Below, one piece after another: positions 36,437 through 44,578 of a stretch of DNA of 64,000 nt. The stretch is from Ulvibacterium marinum (GTDB lineage: Bacteria > Bacteroidota > Bacteroidia > Flavobacteriales > Flavobacteriaceae), in assembly GCF_003626755.1 (NCBI RefSeq), contig NZ_RBCJ01000001.1, forward strand, positions 496,001 to 560,000, read 5' to 3'. Made by a program: the position numbers and the translations under genes. The stretch's first letter is position 1; each line of letters opens with the position of its first letter. The notes beneath the pieces were generated by a model. The model was not told where the DNA came from. It saw only the letters and a list, made by a program, of their open reading frames with translations, and ran no database searches.

Positions 36437-37597
36437 ATGGCAATTTTTAAGACCAATATCCCCTCCAAACTCCCCAATGCAAAGACCACTATTTTCACTA
36501 CGGTGGGTAATCTGGCCAGAAAACATAAGGCCATTGATCTTTCCCAAGGGTTTCCCAATTTTGAGGCCGATAAAAAGCTAATGGGTTTGGTATCCGATGC
36601 CATGCTACATGGCCATAACCAATATGCCGCTATGCAGGGTTACTATGGACTTCGGGAAATCATCGCCGAGAAAATAGAAAAGTTGCACAACCGAAGTTAT
36701 AATCCTGAAAAAGAAATTACGGTAACCGTCGGGGCCACTCAGGCCATTTTTACGGCGATTACGGCGTTTGTCCACCCAGGTGATGAAGTCATAGTACTAA
36801 AGCCTGCTTACGACTGTTACGAGCCGGCCATTGAAGTAAACGGTGGTGTTACCGTACCTGTCCAGTTGAAGGGAAAGGATTATCACGTGGACTGGGAAGA
36901 ATTTCGAACCAGGATTACCCCAAAGACCAGAATGGTCGTCATCAACACCCCACATAATCCCAGTGGTCGGATTTTCTCCAAAACCGATATGCTACAGCTT
37001 CAGGAAACTCTACGGGACACCAATATCATTTTGGTCAGTGATGAGGTATACGAGCATATTGTTTTTGATGGAAAGGAACACGAAAGTGCTTCGCGCTTGG
37101 ATGATTTGGCCTCTCGTAGTTTTGTCTGTGCCTCTTTTGGAAAGACCTTTCACGTTACCGGATGGAAAATGGGTTACTGCGCCGCACCGGCCGAACTGAT
37201 GCACGAATTCCGAAAAACACACCAATTCGCCGTTTTCTGTGTGGATCATCCCGTGCAGCGGGCCATGGCAGAGTACTTAAAAAATGAAGCGCACTATTTG
37301 GAGCTGAAGGACTTTTACCAACAAAAAAGGGACTATTTCCTAAGTAGGCTTGCAGGTTCCAAATTTAAGTTTATACCTTCGCAAGGCACCTATTTTCAAT
37401 TGCTGGATTATACGGCAATAACCCATGAATCGGATGAAGTTTTAGCGCGACGATTAATAGTGGATTACAAATTGGCAAGTATTGCCATATCCTCTTTCAA
37501 TTTGAATAACCGGGACGATAAAGTGCTACGATTTTGTTTTGCCAAAACTGAGGATACGTTGGAAAAGGCCACCGAAATTCTTAGGCGCGTTCAATAA
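36437..37597 (+). CDS. PLP aminotransferase, methionine aminotransferase type
   Basis: Starting at ATG 36437 gives 386 aa (MAIFKTNIPSKLPN). Fold type I features are visible: DLSQGFPNFEAD, TVGATQAIFTAITAFVHPGDEV, NTPHNPSGRIFSK, LVSDEVYEHIVFDG and the PLP-Lys in ASFGKTFHVTGWKMGY. Sequence layout matches class I/II enzymes of the YbdL/methionine aminotransferase (kynurenine aminotransferase-like) group. It is convergent with the serine hydrolase gene with only 3 bp between stop codons. Confidence 0.93.
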   Translation: MAIFKTNIPSKLPNAKTTIFTTVGNLARKHKAIDLSQGFPNFEADKKLMGLVSDAMLHGHNQYAAMQGYYGLREIIAEKIEKLHNRSYNPEKEITVTVGATQAIFTAITAFVHPGDEVIVLKPAYDCYEPAIEVNGGVTVPVQLKGKDYHVDWEEFRTRITPKTRMVVINTPHNPSGRIFSKTDMLQLQETLRDTNIILVSDEVYEHIVFDGKEHESASRLDDLASRSFVCASFGKTFHVTGWKMGYCAAPAELMHEFRKTHQFAVFCVDHPVQRAMAEYLKNEAHYLELKDFYQQKRDYFLSRLAGSKFKFIPSQGTYFQLLDYTAITHESDEVLARRLIVDYKLASIAISSFNLNNRDDKVLRFCFAKTEDTLEKATEILRRVQ

Positions 37598-37600
37598 GGT

Positions 37601-38755
37601 CTATTTCAAGGCTGTGTTCAGCATAGTCATAAACTCGCCCAATTTACTGGGCTCCAACCAACGCGTTACCACCACCAAATCGTTCTCATTGTCAATAACA
37701 ATGTAGTTACCTCCAAAGCCAGCTGCGAAATAAATGTCTTCGGAAAGCCCCTCCCAATGCCGATCGCCTTTTTTGTTCAACCACCACATAAAACCATAAT
37801 TCACATTGGGTTTGGAGGATTCAATGGCTTTTTTTATCCAATCCTGGCTAATGAGTTGTTGATCTTCCCATTTCCCTTTGTTGAGGAACAACAAACCAAA
37901 GCGGGCCATGTCCTCCGTGCTAATAAACATTCCGGCCCCGGAATGACCACCACCGGTAACCGATTTCATCCGAACACCATCGATTTCTGTCCATGCATCG
38001 TAATACCCGTGCCATCTCCAGGTCGTAGAAGCACCTATTTTGTCCATTAGATTCTCCTTAAGTACCATGGGTAAAGGTTTTCGCCATACATGGGTCAACG
38101 CATAGGCCAACACATTAACGCGGACATCATTATATTCCATTATGGTTCCCGGTTCATTGAGCTTTCGGAATTTCCAATCATCCAAATCGCCTTCCCGAGG
38201 TGGACGGTCAGCCCAATCCTTTCCTCCCCAAAGTTCACCGGACCAATCGGAATTCTGTTGCAATAAATGCGCCCAGGTAATCTTCCCATTGTGTTCCCCA
38301 TCAAAAGTGCCGTCCCAGATATAGTTTGCCGCCTTATCACTGGTTTGGGCGATTAGCCCGTGATCCACGGCAAGTCCAGCCATTGTGCTTAAAAAGCTCT
38401 TGGTAACGCTAAAGGTCATGTCTACCCTTTTTGTGTCCCCCCATTGGGCTATGATATAACCGTTTTTCAAAATCATTCCGGCCGGGCCACCTCTTTTTTT
38501 GGTAGGGCCCAGGATTTCATGAAAAGGTTCCCGTTCAAAACCTTTAAGAATGGCGATACGCAAATCCCTTGAACCTGAATATTCATTTTCGAGGGCAAAA
38601 TCAAGTACTCGTTGAAGTTTATTTTCATCGATTTTAAAAGTGGCCGGGGCCTTGATTTCCCATACCTTGTTTCTTTCCGGAAAATAATAGTCCTTCTGGG
38701 CAAATAGGGTATTCAAGGAAAAGAGATAAAACAGAATAAGGCTGGAATACTTCAT
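37601..38755 (-). CDS. Beta-lactamase-family serine hydrolase, secreted
   Basis: Codes for 384 aa with a signal peptide (YSSLILFYLFSLNTLFAQ). The SxxK motif is SVTKSFLSTMAG, the YxN-like motif is in GTIMEYNDVRVNVLAYAL and the third motif region reads YFAAGFGGNYIVIDNEND. The class C-like penicillin-binding fold covers beta-lactamases, esterases and D-amino peptidases. No specific substrate is claimed. It is followed in the operon sense by the aminotransferase in opposite orientation; the GNAT gene lies upstream (11-bp gap) and is probably cotranscribed. Confidence 0.9.
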   Translation of the reverse strand: MKYSSLILFYLFSLNTLFAQKDYYFPERNKVWEIKAPATFKIDENKLQRVLDFALENEYSGSRDLRIAILKGFEREPFHEILGPTKKRGGPAGMILKNGYIIAQWGDTKRVDMTFSVTKSFLSTMAGLAVDHGLIAQTSDKAANYIWDGTFDGEHNGKITWAHLLQQNSDWSGELWGGKDWADRPPREGDLDDWKFRKLNEPGTIMEYNDVRVNVLAYALTHVWRKPLPMVLKENLMDKIGASTTWRWHGYYDAWTEIDGVRMKSVTGGGHSGAGMFISTEDMARFGLLFLNKGKWEDQQLISQDWIKKAIESSKPNVNYGFMWWLNKKGDRHWEGLSEDIYFAAGFGGNYIVIDNENDLVVVTRWLEPSKLGEFMTMLNTALK

Positions 38756-38766
38756 TTCAAAAGAAT

Positions 38767-39300
38767 TTATTCAGAATCCAAATTAATCAAATCAAACCGC
38801 ATAAGCCAATCGGTCTGTTCGTCCTTTCCGATAAAATAGGGATGGATCCCGAATTTTGTGAATCCCTGCCTTTGATAAAACCGAATGGCCTTAGTGTTCT
38901 TCTCCCAGACCCCCAACCAAAGAAAGTGTTTCCCTTTTTCAGAGGCAATTCGCTTTATTTCGGCAAGCATCCATGCCCCTATTCCTGAGCCTTGAAAGGT
39001 ATTTAGAACATAGATGCGTTCCAATTCGATACTAGTAACTGACTTTACTTCGGTCTGGGCCAAATTTTCATTCAACTTAAAATAACCCGCCGTCTGGGTA
39101 TCAACCTTAACGAAGTAGAAGCTTACATCCTTATCCTGTAGCTCGGCCAATAAGGCATCCCTATGAAATGCCGTACGCAGGTAGTCCTTAAAGTCTTCTG
39201 GGTCGTTATCCGCTTCAAAGGCGTCCTTGAATGTTCTTAGAGACAGTTCAACAAGTTCATCCAAATTATTTTGGTTGCATTTTTGAAGAAGTAAATGCAT
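38767..39300 (-). CDS. GNAT-family N-acetyltransferase
   Basis: Starting at ATG 39300 (MHLLLQKCNQNNLDELVEL) gives 177 aa. The acetyl-CoA-binding motif A is ERIYVLNTFQGSGIGAWMLAEI (Q-G-S-G-I-G) and motif B is LWLGVWEKNTKAIRFYQRQGFTKFG. Members of this subgroup resemble spermine/spermidine or PaiA-like acetyltransferases, but the acceptor is unknown. It lies upstream of the serine hydrolase gene. Confidence 0.92.
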   Translation of the reverse strand: MHLLLQKCNQNNLDELVELSLRTFKDAFEADNDPEDFKDYLRTAFHRDALLAELQDKDVSFYFVKVDTQTAGYFKLNENLAQTEVKSVTSIELERIYVLNTFQGSGIGAWMLAEIKRIASEKGKHFLWLGVWEKNTKAIRFYQRQGFTKFGIHPYFIGKDEQTDWLMRFDLINLDSE

Positions 39301-39332
39301 TTGGTTTGGGCCCATACCCAAAATTAGAAAAA

Positions 39333-39369
39333 AGAAAAGGAGCAGTGTAGGTTATACTGCTCCTTTTCT
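39333..39369 (-). terminator. Strong terminator after the 35-aa ORF
   Basis: Arms AGAAAAGGAGCAGT and ACTGCTCCTTTTCT (14 bp, perfect) enclose a 9-nt loop. On the minus strand the stem ends in TTTTC and is followed by TTTTTTCTAATTTTG. It lies 18 bp after the stop codon of the small minus-strand ORF at 39388-39495 and upstream of the GNAT start. Confidence 0.85.
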
Positions 39370-39387
39370 AGAATTTTTACCAAAATG

Positions 39388-39495
39388 CTATAGCATAAAT
39401 AGTTTCTTGGTCAACATGACAATACCGCTAAAAAAATCGTTTTTGTACACTTGAATTTCTTCTTTGGTCGGAGCATGGTTAATTTGGGCTTCCAT
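39388..39495 (-). CDS. Candidate 35-aa small protein
   Basis: A minus-strand ORF begins with ATG 39495 and encodes 35 aa: MEAQINHAPTKEEIQVYKND, then FFSGIVMLTKKLFML. The first half is polar and possibly helical, the second half is hydrophobic. Evidence for a real gene: it is the only ORF between scoB and the GNAT gene, and a strong terminator of the same strand follows 18 bp after its stop. No recognised ribosome binding site or -7 element was found upstream, and I do not recognise a family. It could also be the tail of a longer untranslated RNA. Confidence 0.4.
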   Translation of the reverse strand: MEAQINHAPTKEEIQVYKNDFFSGIVMLTKKLFML

Positions 39496-39785
39496 AGATC
39501 TGTGGGTTTTGAAAAAAGTCAGATTTGGGGTCTGAAACTTTTGAATTGATTTGTCTGGTAAAGGTACTTTGGAGACTTGCCAAATGGAAACTATTGTTGT
39601 GAAGACTTCACAAAATGTTGTGAAAGGGATGAACGGTCATTTTCTTCGATGAAATGCCTCGATGAACGGCATGTCTTTCAAAAAAGTCTTGGAAACAAGG
39701 TTGAAAATTAAAGGCCGATAATCGGAATTTCTTTGAACAAACATGCTTCGTTCCACTGCTTGGTATTTATAAGTAGTCGTGAACT

Positions 39786-40439
39786 TTAAAGTGTCATTTC
39801 CGGCACATCGCCTTTAAGGATCAAAGCACCCTCTGTGGCTTTTTTTATATCCTCTACATTCACTCCAGGTGCACGTTCCAGCAATTTAAACCCTTTTGAA
39901 GCGACTTCCAATACCGCTAGATTCGTTACTATTTTGGTGACACAGCCTACCCCGGTAAGCGGAAGGGTACATCTCTTTAGAAGCTTGGATTTGCCTGCCT
40001 TGTTGGTGTGCATCATGGCTACAATGATATTTTCCGCACTTGCCACCAAGTCCATGGCGCCACCCATTCCCTTCACCATTTTTCCAGGAATCTTCCAATT
40101 GGCTATATCACCGTTCTCCGCCACTTCCATAGCTCCTAAAATAGTAAGGTCCACATGTCGGCCGCGAATCATTCCAAAGCTAGTGGCCGAATCAAAAAAG
40201 GATGCACCGGGCAGAGTGGTAATGGTCTGTTTCCCGGCGTTGATGATATCCGCATCCTCTTCTCCATCAAAAGGAAAGGGGCCCATCCCCAATACGCCAT
40301 TTTCACTTTGGAATTCGACATTGATATCATTACGTACAAAATTGGCCACCAAAGTTGGAATGCCTATCCCTAGATTTACGTAGTAACCATCCTTGACTTC
40401 TTGGGCGATACGTTTTGCTATTCCTTCTTTGTTTAACAT
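39786..40439 (-). CDS. scoB: 3-oxoacid CoA-transferase subunit B
   Basis: Codes for 217 aa. The catalytic Glu lies in QSENGVLGMGP, and the oxyanion and substrate regions are DLTILGAMEVAENGDIANWKIPGKMVKGMGGAMDLV, as in the beta subunit of succinyl-CoA:3-ketoacid CoA-transferase (SCOT). The enzyme moves CoA between succinyl-CoA and acetoacetate or related acids. It is separated from scoA by a four-helix-bundle gene and an octamer array, so co-expression of both subunits depends on that insert. Confidence 0.95.
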   Translation of the reverse strand: MLNKEGIAKRIAQEVKDGYYVNLGIGIPTLVANFVRNDINVEFQSENGVLGMGPFPFDGEEDADIINAGKQTITTLPGASFFDSATSFGMIRGRHVDLTILGAMEVAENGDIANWKIPGKMVKGMGGAMDLVASAENIIVAMMHTNKAGKSKLLKRCTLPLTGVGCVTKIVTNLAVLEVASKGFKLLERAPGVNVEDIKKATEGALILKGDVPEMTL

Positions 40440-40498
40440 CTTAAGTTAGTGTAAAATTTAATCCGAAATCTGTACGATTATGATATTCTCAAACTTTT

Positions 40499-40530
40499 AA
40501 ATGTAACAATAAAACAATGTATCAATAGAG
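40499..40530. repeat. Octamer array, downstream arm of the sco four-helix-bundle insert
   Basis: On the plus strand CAAT recurs at 40507, 40515 and 40523, with AAAT at 40499: units AAATGTAA, CAATAAAA, CAATGTAT, CAATAGAG. It is inverted relative to the ATTG array at 40912-40947, so the two arms bracket the minus-strand four-helix-bundle gene. Confidence 0.7.
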
Positions 40531-40556
40531 CTGTATTCTAAAGTTGAGGCATCCAA

Positions 40557-40913
40557 CTACTTTTTGGATTTCTTCTTACTAGTACTCACTATTTTGTACA
40601 AAATGAGTCCCAATTCGTCAATGCTTGTCCTTAAATCCATATTGTGCGGATATGATTTTGCCTTCTCACATAGTTCAAGCCAGTATTTGGTTTCTTCCAA
40701 TTCCTTAAGGGCAATTTTCATCTTATGGATAAAGTCAGCCATGCTCTCCGCATTTTGTGCCTCATGTACATTAGCTCCGATACTTGTTCCCGATTTTAAT
40801 AGTTGATTGGCTACTGTGAATTTTCTCTTTTCTTCCAGAAGTTCACAAAATTCAATAATCATAAGTGCAAAATCAATGGATTTCTCCAGAACGGGATTTT
40901 CCCTCTTTGGCAT
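40557..40913 (-). CDS. Four-helix-bundle protein (TIGR02436/S23-like), inserted in sco operon
   Basis: I choose the ATG at 40913 (MPKRENPVLEKSIDFALMI), giving 118 aa. An upstream ATG at 40937 would add eight residues (MAQLNNGA) that are encoded by octamer repeat units, so it is probably not part of the protein. The family core QLLKSGTSIGANVHEAQNAES is followed by FIHKMKIALKELEETKYWLEL. It belongs to a different subgroup of the family than the copy at 32341. It sits between scoA and scoB on the same strand, with inverted octamer arrays on both sides. No rRNA gene or reverse transcriptase is nearby. Role unknown. Confidence 0.92.
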   Translation of the reverse strand: MPKRENPVLEKSIDFALMIIEFCELLEEKRKFTVANQLLKSGTSIGANVHEAQNAESMADFIHKMKIALKELEETKYWLELCEKAKSYPHNMDLRTSIDELGLILYKIVSTSKKKSKK

Positions 40914-40947
40914 TGCTCCATTGTTTAATTGAGCCATTAATTAATTT
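40912..40947. repeat. Octamer array, upstream arm of the sco four-helix-bundle insert
   Basis: On the plus strand ATT recurs at 40912, 40920, 40928, 40936 and 40944, the first three as ATTG. In the gene sense the units are TAATGGCT, CAATTAAA, CAATGGAG, CAATGCCA; the last contains the ATG at 40913. The array overlaps the scoA stop codon (40941-40943). Confidence 0.72.
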
Positions 40948-41642
40948 TTAACACGAACCGTTCGCTGTTCAATTCGCTTTTCGTAGTGTTCTCCTTGAAA
41001 TATCCGTTGCACGAATATTCCGGGAATATGAATCTGATTGGGATCCAAACCACCAGCTGGAAGCAATTCCTCTACCTCTGCTACGGTAATTTTTGCCGCC
41101 CCACACATGCAGGGATTAAAGTTACGTGCCGTACCCTTGAATATAAGGTTTCCGGCCTCATCACCTTTCCAAGCCTTTACAAAGGCAAAATCTGCAGTAA
41201 AAGCTTCTTCCAGTACGTACATTTTTCCTTTAAATTCTCGGGTTTCCTTCCCTTTGGCCACTTCCGTTCCATACCCGGCCGGCGTATAGAATGCAGGAAA
41301 TCCGGCTTGGGCCGCCTTACACTTTTCTGCCAAGGTTCCCTGTGGTGTAAGCTCTACCTCCAACTCACCGCTTAACATTTGCCGTTCAAACTCATCGTTC
41401 TCTCCCACATAGGAGGAAATCATTTTTTTAATCTGATGCTTTTGTAGCAGTAGCCCCAAACCAAAATCGTCTACGCCAGCGTTATTGGAAATACAGGTAA
41501 TCTCAGCAATTCCCAGGCGTACTAGTTCTGCAATGGCATTCTCGGGGATTCCGCAGAGGCCAAAACCCCCAAGCATAAAGGTCATCCCATCTTCCACACC
41601 CTTCAAAGCCTCTTTTACATCGGTTACGGTCTTACGTATCAT
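40941..41642 (-). CDS. scoA: 3-oxoacid CoA-transferase subunit A
   Basis: Codes for 233 aa, the alpha subunit of SCOT. The conserved region [31 protein letters not shown] near the start and [33 protein letters not shown] near residue 150 are typical. It is first in the minus-strand operon scoA, four-helix-bundle, scoB. Only 3 bp separate its stop from the octamer-encoded upstream ATG of the insert. Confidence 0.95.
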   Translation of the reverse strand: MIRKTVTDVKEALKGVEDGMTFMLGGFGLCGIPENAIAELVRLGIAEITCISNNAGVDDFGLGLLLQKHQIKKMISSYVGENDEFERQMLSGELEVELTPQGTLAEKCKAAQAGFPAFYTPAGYGTEVAKGKETREFKGKMYVLEEAFTADFAFVKAWKGDEAGNLIFKGTARNFNPCMCGAAKITVAEVEELLPAGGLDPNQIHIPGIFVQRIFQGEHYEKRIEQRTVRVKN

Positions 41643-41648
41643 GTGGTA

Positions 41649-41677
41649 AATATTGAGTTATGAAGTTACTCGATATT
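41649..41677. repeat. Short inverted repeat with octamer spacing upstream of scoA
   Basis: Arms AATATTGAGT and ACTCGATATT (9 of 10 positions paired, one mismatch) enclose TATGAAGTT. GTT recurs at 41657 and 41665, one octamer apart (GTTATGAA, GTTACTCG). It starts 7 bp upstream of the scoA ATG and looks like a shorter member of the same repeat family. Confidence 0.45.
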
Positions 41678-41743
41678 TGGGAAATAGGAAAGCATAAAAC
41701 TCCAAAGTACTGCTGATTTTCAAGTAAGTGCTGCCAGCTTTTT

Positions 41744-44089
41744 TTAGAAGTCAAGATCGTCTAGGTCGTCCTCGGAATCCACTCCCTTTTGCAATTCCTC
41801 AATTACCTTGGTACAATCCACATTAATGGACAATTCTTCCGGTTCCGGAAAATCCTCCTCGGATACGCCCAATTCTTTATTGGCATAGTTTTTTCTCATG
41901 TAGAGACCCCAAATTGGGAGGGCCATGGAAGCTCCTTGTCCATAGGCTAGGCCCCGAAAATGGATGGAGCGTTCTTCACCACCGACCCAAACGCCAGTGA
42001 CCAAATTGGGTACCATTCCCATAAACCAGCCATCACTTTGGTTTTGTGTGGTTCCCGTCTTACCGGCTATGGGATTAGTAAATTCATAAGGATATCCCGT
42101 AACAACTTTCTTATATACCGTTTGGTTTGTTGCAAAAGTATGGCGTAACCGGGTTCCTGAACCCCCTTCGGTTACCCCCTTCATCAAATCTACCATAGCA
42201 TAGGCCACATCCTTGCTGAGCACATCTTTGGTTTCCGGTACATACTCATATAATACCGTACCATTTTTGTCCTCGATACGTGTGACCATAACCGGTTTCA
42301 CATACACGCCTTGGTTTGCAAAAGCGCCATAAGCCCCCACCATCTCATATACATTGAAGTCCTCCGTTCCCAAGGCAATGGATGGAACTTCTAGAATTTC
42401 CTTGGTAAGTCCCAAATTCTTTACGATAGATACTACAGACTTAGGACCGACCCGATCGATTAACTGTGCGGTAACCGTATTTATGGAATTGGCCAAAGCA
42501 TGTTTCAGCGTATGCATCCTTCCGGAATATTTTCCATCCGAATTATCTGGACACCACGCTTCCATATTCCCATGTTTCAGAGGTTCAATGCAATATTTGG
42601 TATCCGGTAACGAATCACAGGGTGATAATCGAAGTTGGTCAATCGCAGCTGCATACACAAAAGGCTTAAAAGTGGATCCGGCCTGCCGAGCACCTTGGAT
42701 GACATTATCATATTGAAAATGTTTGTAATCGATTCCTCCTACCCATGCTTTTACATGGCCCGTTTGGGGTTCCATGGACATCATGGCCGCACGCAAAAAT
42801 GATTTGTAATACCGGATGGAGTCCATTGGGGTCATGATGGTATCTTTTTCATGGACATCGCTCTTCCAATCAAAGACCGACATTTCTACTTTTTTAGTAA
42901 AGGACTCTCGGATTTCCTTTTCGGATTTTCCTTCATTCTTCATTTTTCGCCATCGTTCGGAAGTTTTTATGGCTTTTTCCATAATTCTATTTGTCTCCTC
43001 CGGGGTCAAATCGAGAAAAGGAGCCGTCTTATTGCGATCTGGTGTATTCTGTACAAAAAACTCCGCCTGTAGACGTTCCATGTGTTGGTTCACGGCATCT
43101 TCGGCATTTTGTTGCATTCTTGAATCAATAGTGGTGTAGATTCGGAGTCCATCCAAATACAGATTCCATTGATCTCTTTCCCCTTCCAAGGCCGGTTTCG
43201 GATTTTTCTTAATCCATCTATTCATGAAACCTTGTAGATACATCCTGAAGTAGGTTGCAATACCATCACTATGCGATTCAGGATGATAACTCAGATTTAT
43301 TTCCAGTGCTTGAAGCGAATCTTTTTCCGACTCGCTTATGTATTCATATTTTGCCAATTGAGCCAAAACAATATTCCTTTTTTTCCATGTCAATTCTTCA
43401 CGCCGTAAGGGATTGTAGAGCGATGAATTCTGTAACATACCCACCAACATGGCAGATTCTTCGATTTTTAGGTCTTTGGGCTCCTTTCCAAAATAAATTC
43501 TCGACGCGGATCTGATGCCATCCGCATTGTTACCGAAATCGTAGATGTTTAGATACATCTTGATAATCTCTTCTTTTGTATAACTGCGCTCTAATTGCGT
43601 GGCGATGACCCACTCCTTTGTTTTTTGCTTTATAGTCTCGAATTTGTTTCTAGATCGTACTCCCACAAAAAGCTGCCGCGCCAATTGCTGTGAAATTGTA
43701 CTGGCACCTCCTCGTTTTCCCAAAAAGAAAAGTGCCCGCAACGTCCCACGTGCGTCAATACCGGAATGACTATGAAAACGGATATCTTCGCTGGCAACCA
43801 AAGCATTTACCAAATTCTCGGGTAAATCCTTATACGAAACATCAGTGCGATTGTCGTCTAAATAGAACTTCCCTATTAATTTGCCATCCGAGGAAATTAT
43901 TTGTGAAGCCAGATTAGTCTGCGGGTTTTCCAAATGCTCGTAAGGGGGCAGTTCTCCCAAAAATCCCCAGGAAGCCAATAAAAAAAGAAATGCAACAGAA
44001 AGAATCCCCATTGCAAAGAGTATCCAGAACCATTTTATGAACCTAAAAAATCCTTTGTCGTTCTTTTTCTTTACCGTTTTTTTTGCCAT
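41744..44089 (-). CDS. Class A penicillin-binding protein (PBP1A type)
   Basis: Codes for 781 aa: a short cytoplasmic lysine-rich tail, one N-terminal membrane helix (WFWILFAMGILSVAFLFLLASWG), a GT51 transglycosylase domain (ASEDIRFHSHSGIDARGTLRA, GASTISQQLARQLF) and a transpeptidase domain with SxxK (STFKPFVYAAAID), SxN (ANSINTVTAQL) and KTG (IAGKTGTTQNQSDGWFMG). It polymerises and crosslinks peptidoglycan in the periplasm. It follows gldH by 3 bp in an operon with ricT. Confidence 0.96.
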   Translation of the reverse strand: MAKKTVKKKNDKGFFRFIKWFWILFAMGILSVAFLFLLASWGFLGELPPYEHLENPQTNLASQIISSDGKLIGKFYLDDNRTDVSYKDLPENLVNALVASEDIRFHSHSGIDARGTLRALFFLGKRGGASTISQQLARQLFVGVRSRNKFETIKQKTKEWVIATQLERSYTKEEIIKMYLNIYDFGNNADGIRSASRIYFGKEPKDLKIEESAMLVGMLQNSSLYNPLRREELTWKKRNIVLAQLAKYEYISESEKDSLQALEINLSYHPESHSDGIATYFRMYLQGFMNRWIKKNPKPALEGERDQWNLYLDGLRIYTTIDSRMQQNAEDAVNQHMERLQAEFFVQNTPDRNKTAPFLDLTPEETNRIMEKAIKTSERWRKMKNEGKSEKEIRESFTKKVEMSVFDWKSDVHEKDTIMTPMDSIRYYKSFLRAAMMSMEPQTGHVKAWVGGIDYKHFQYDNVIQGARQAGSTFKPFVYAAAIDQLRLSPCDSLPDTKYCIEPLKHGNMEAWCPDNSDGKYSGRMHTLKHALANSINTVTAQLIDRVGPKSVVSIVKNLGLTKEILEVPSIALGTEDFNVYEMVGAYGAFANQGVYVKPVMVTRIEDKNGTVLYEYVPETKDVLSKDVAYAMVDLMKGVTEGGSGTRLRHTFATNQTVYKKVVTGYPYEFTNPIAGKTGTTQNQSDGWFMGMVPNLVTGVWVGGEERSIHFRGLAYGQGASMALPIWGLYMRKNYANKELGVSEEDFPEPEELSINVDCTKVIEELQKGVDSEDDLDDLDF

Positions 44090-44092
44090 TAC

Positions 44093-44578
44093 TTATGGGT
44101 CACTTTTTTCAATTTGGAAACCGACATCCGTTATTCCCTGCAAGTTTACGATTCCTTCCACTTTACCATTTTTTCGCATAGCATGGGCCAAGCGTAAAGT
44201 ATATACGCCAGAAGAAGGAAAAACGATGTTCTCCTTGTACCATAATTTGTTTTCCTTTATGCTACCATAGCCTTTCCCCAGCCAACTCCCGTCCGGTCTG
44301 GCCATTTCATATTCCAAAGTATCAGCAATTGTATGCCCAGAAGGAAAATCGAGTTCGGCTATCAAAAAGAGGTTACTATAAGGGAAGGTCTCATCATTTC
44401 TTACATTGATAAACACATTATGGGAACGTAAGGTATCCATTTCGGAAAATGTAAATTCAATAGTGTTTTCCTTGTTCCAGAAGCCCTTGTCGGTAGCCTT
44501 GTATTCTGCTTTTATCAAAGCGTCATTACAGGAAATAAAGAGTAACATAACCGTCAGGGCAAGTAAACTCCTAAGCAT
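44093..44578 (-). CDS. gldH: Gliding motility lipoprotein GldH
   Basis: Starting at ATG 44578 gives 161 aa with a lipoprotein signal (LRSLLALTVMLLFISC-NDA); a longer reading would bury the signal. The body contains GFWNKENTIEFTFSEMD, VFINVRNDETFPYSNLFLI and YTLRLAHAMRKNGKVEGIVNLQGI, the typical GldH pattern. GldH is required for gliding and for the associated type IX secretion in Flavobacterium johnsoniae. The order ricT-gldH-PBP1A is a conserved flavobacterial cluster. It overlaps ricT by 8 bp. Confidence 0.93.
   Translation of the reverse strand: MLRSLLALTVMLLFISCNDALIKAEYKATDKGFWNKENTIEFTFSEMDTLRSHNVFINVRNDETFPYSNLFLIAELDFPSGHTIADTLEYEMARPDGSWLGKGYGSIKENKLWYKENIVFPSSGVYTLRLAHAMRKNGKVEGIVNLQGITDVGFQIEKSDP

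Noticed and set aside
39640-39690. TCGATGAA repeated at two places and a weak 5-bp stem between scoB and the 35-aa ORF.
   Set aside because: Repeat is too short and the stem too weak to support a named element.
32341-40913. The four-helix-bundle genes as accessory (Avd) genes of a diversity-generating retroelement or as 23S rRNA intervening sequences.
   Set aside because: No reverse transcriptase, template or variable repeat, and no rRNA gene are present in the window. The protein family fits, but the context does not.
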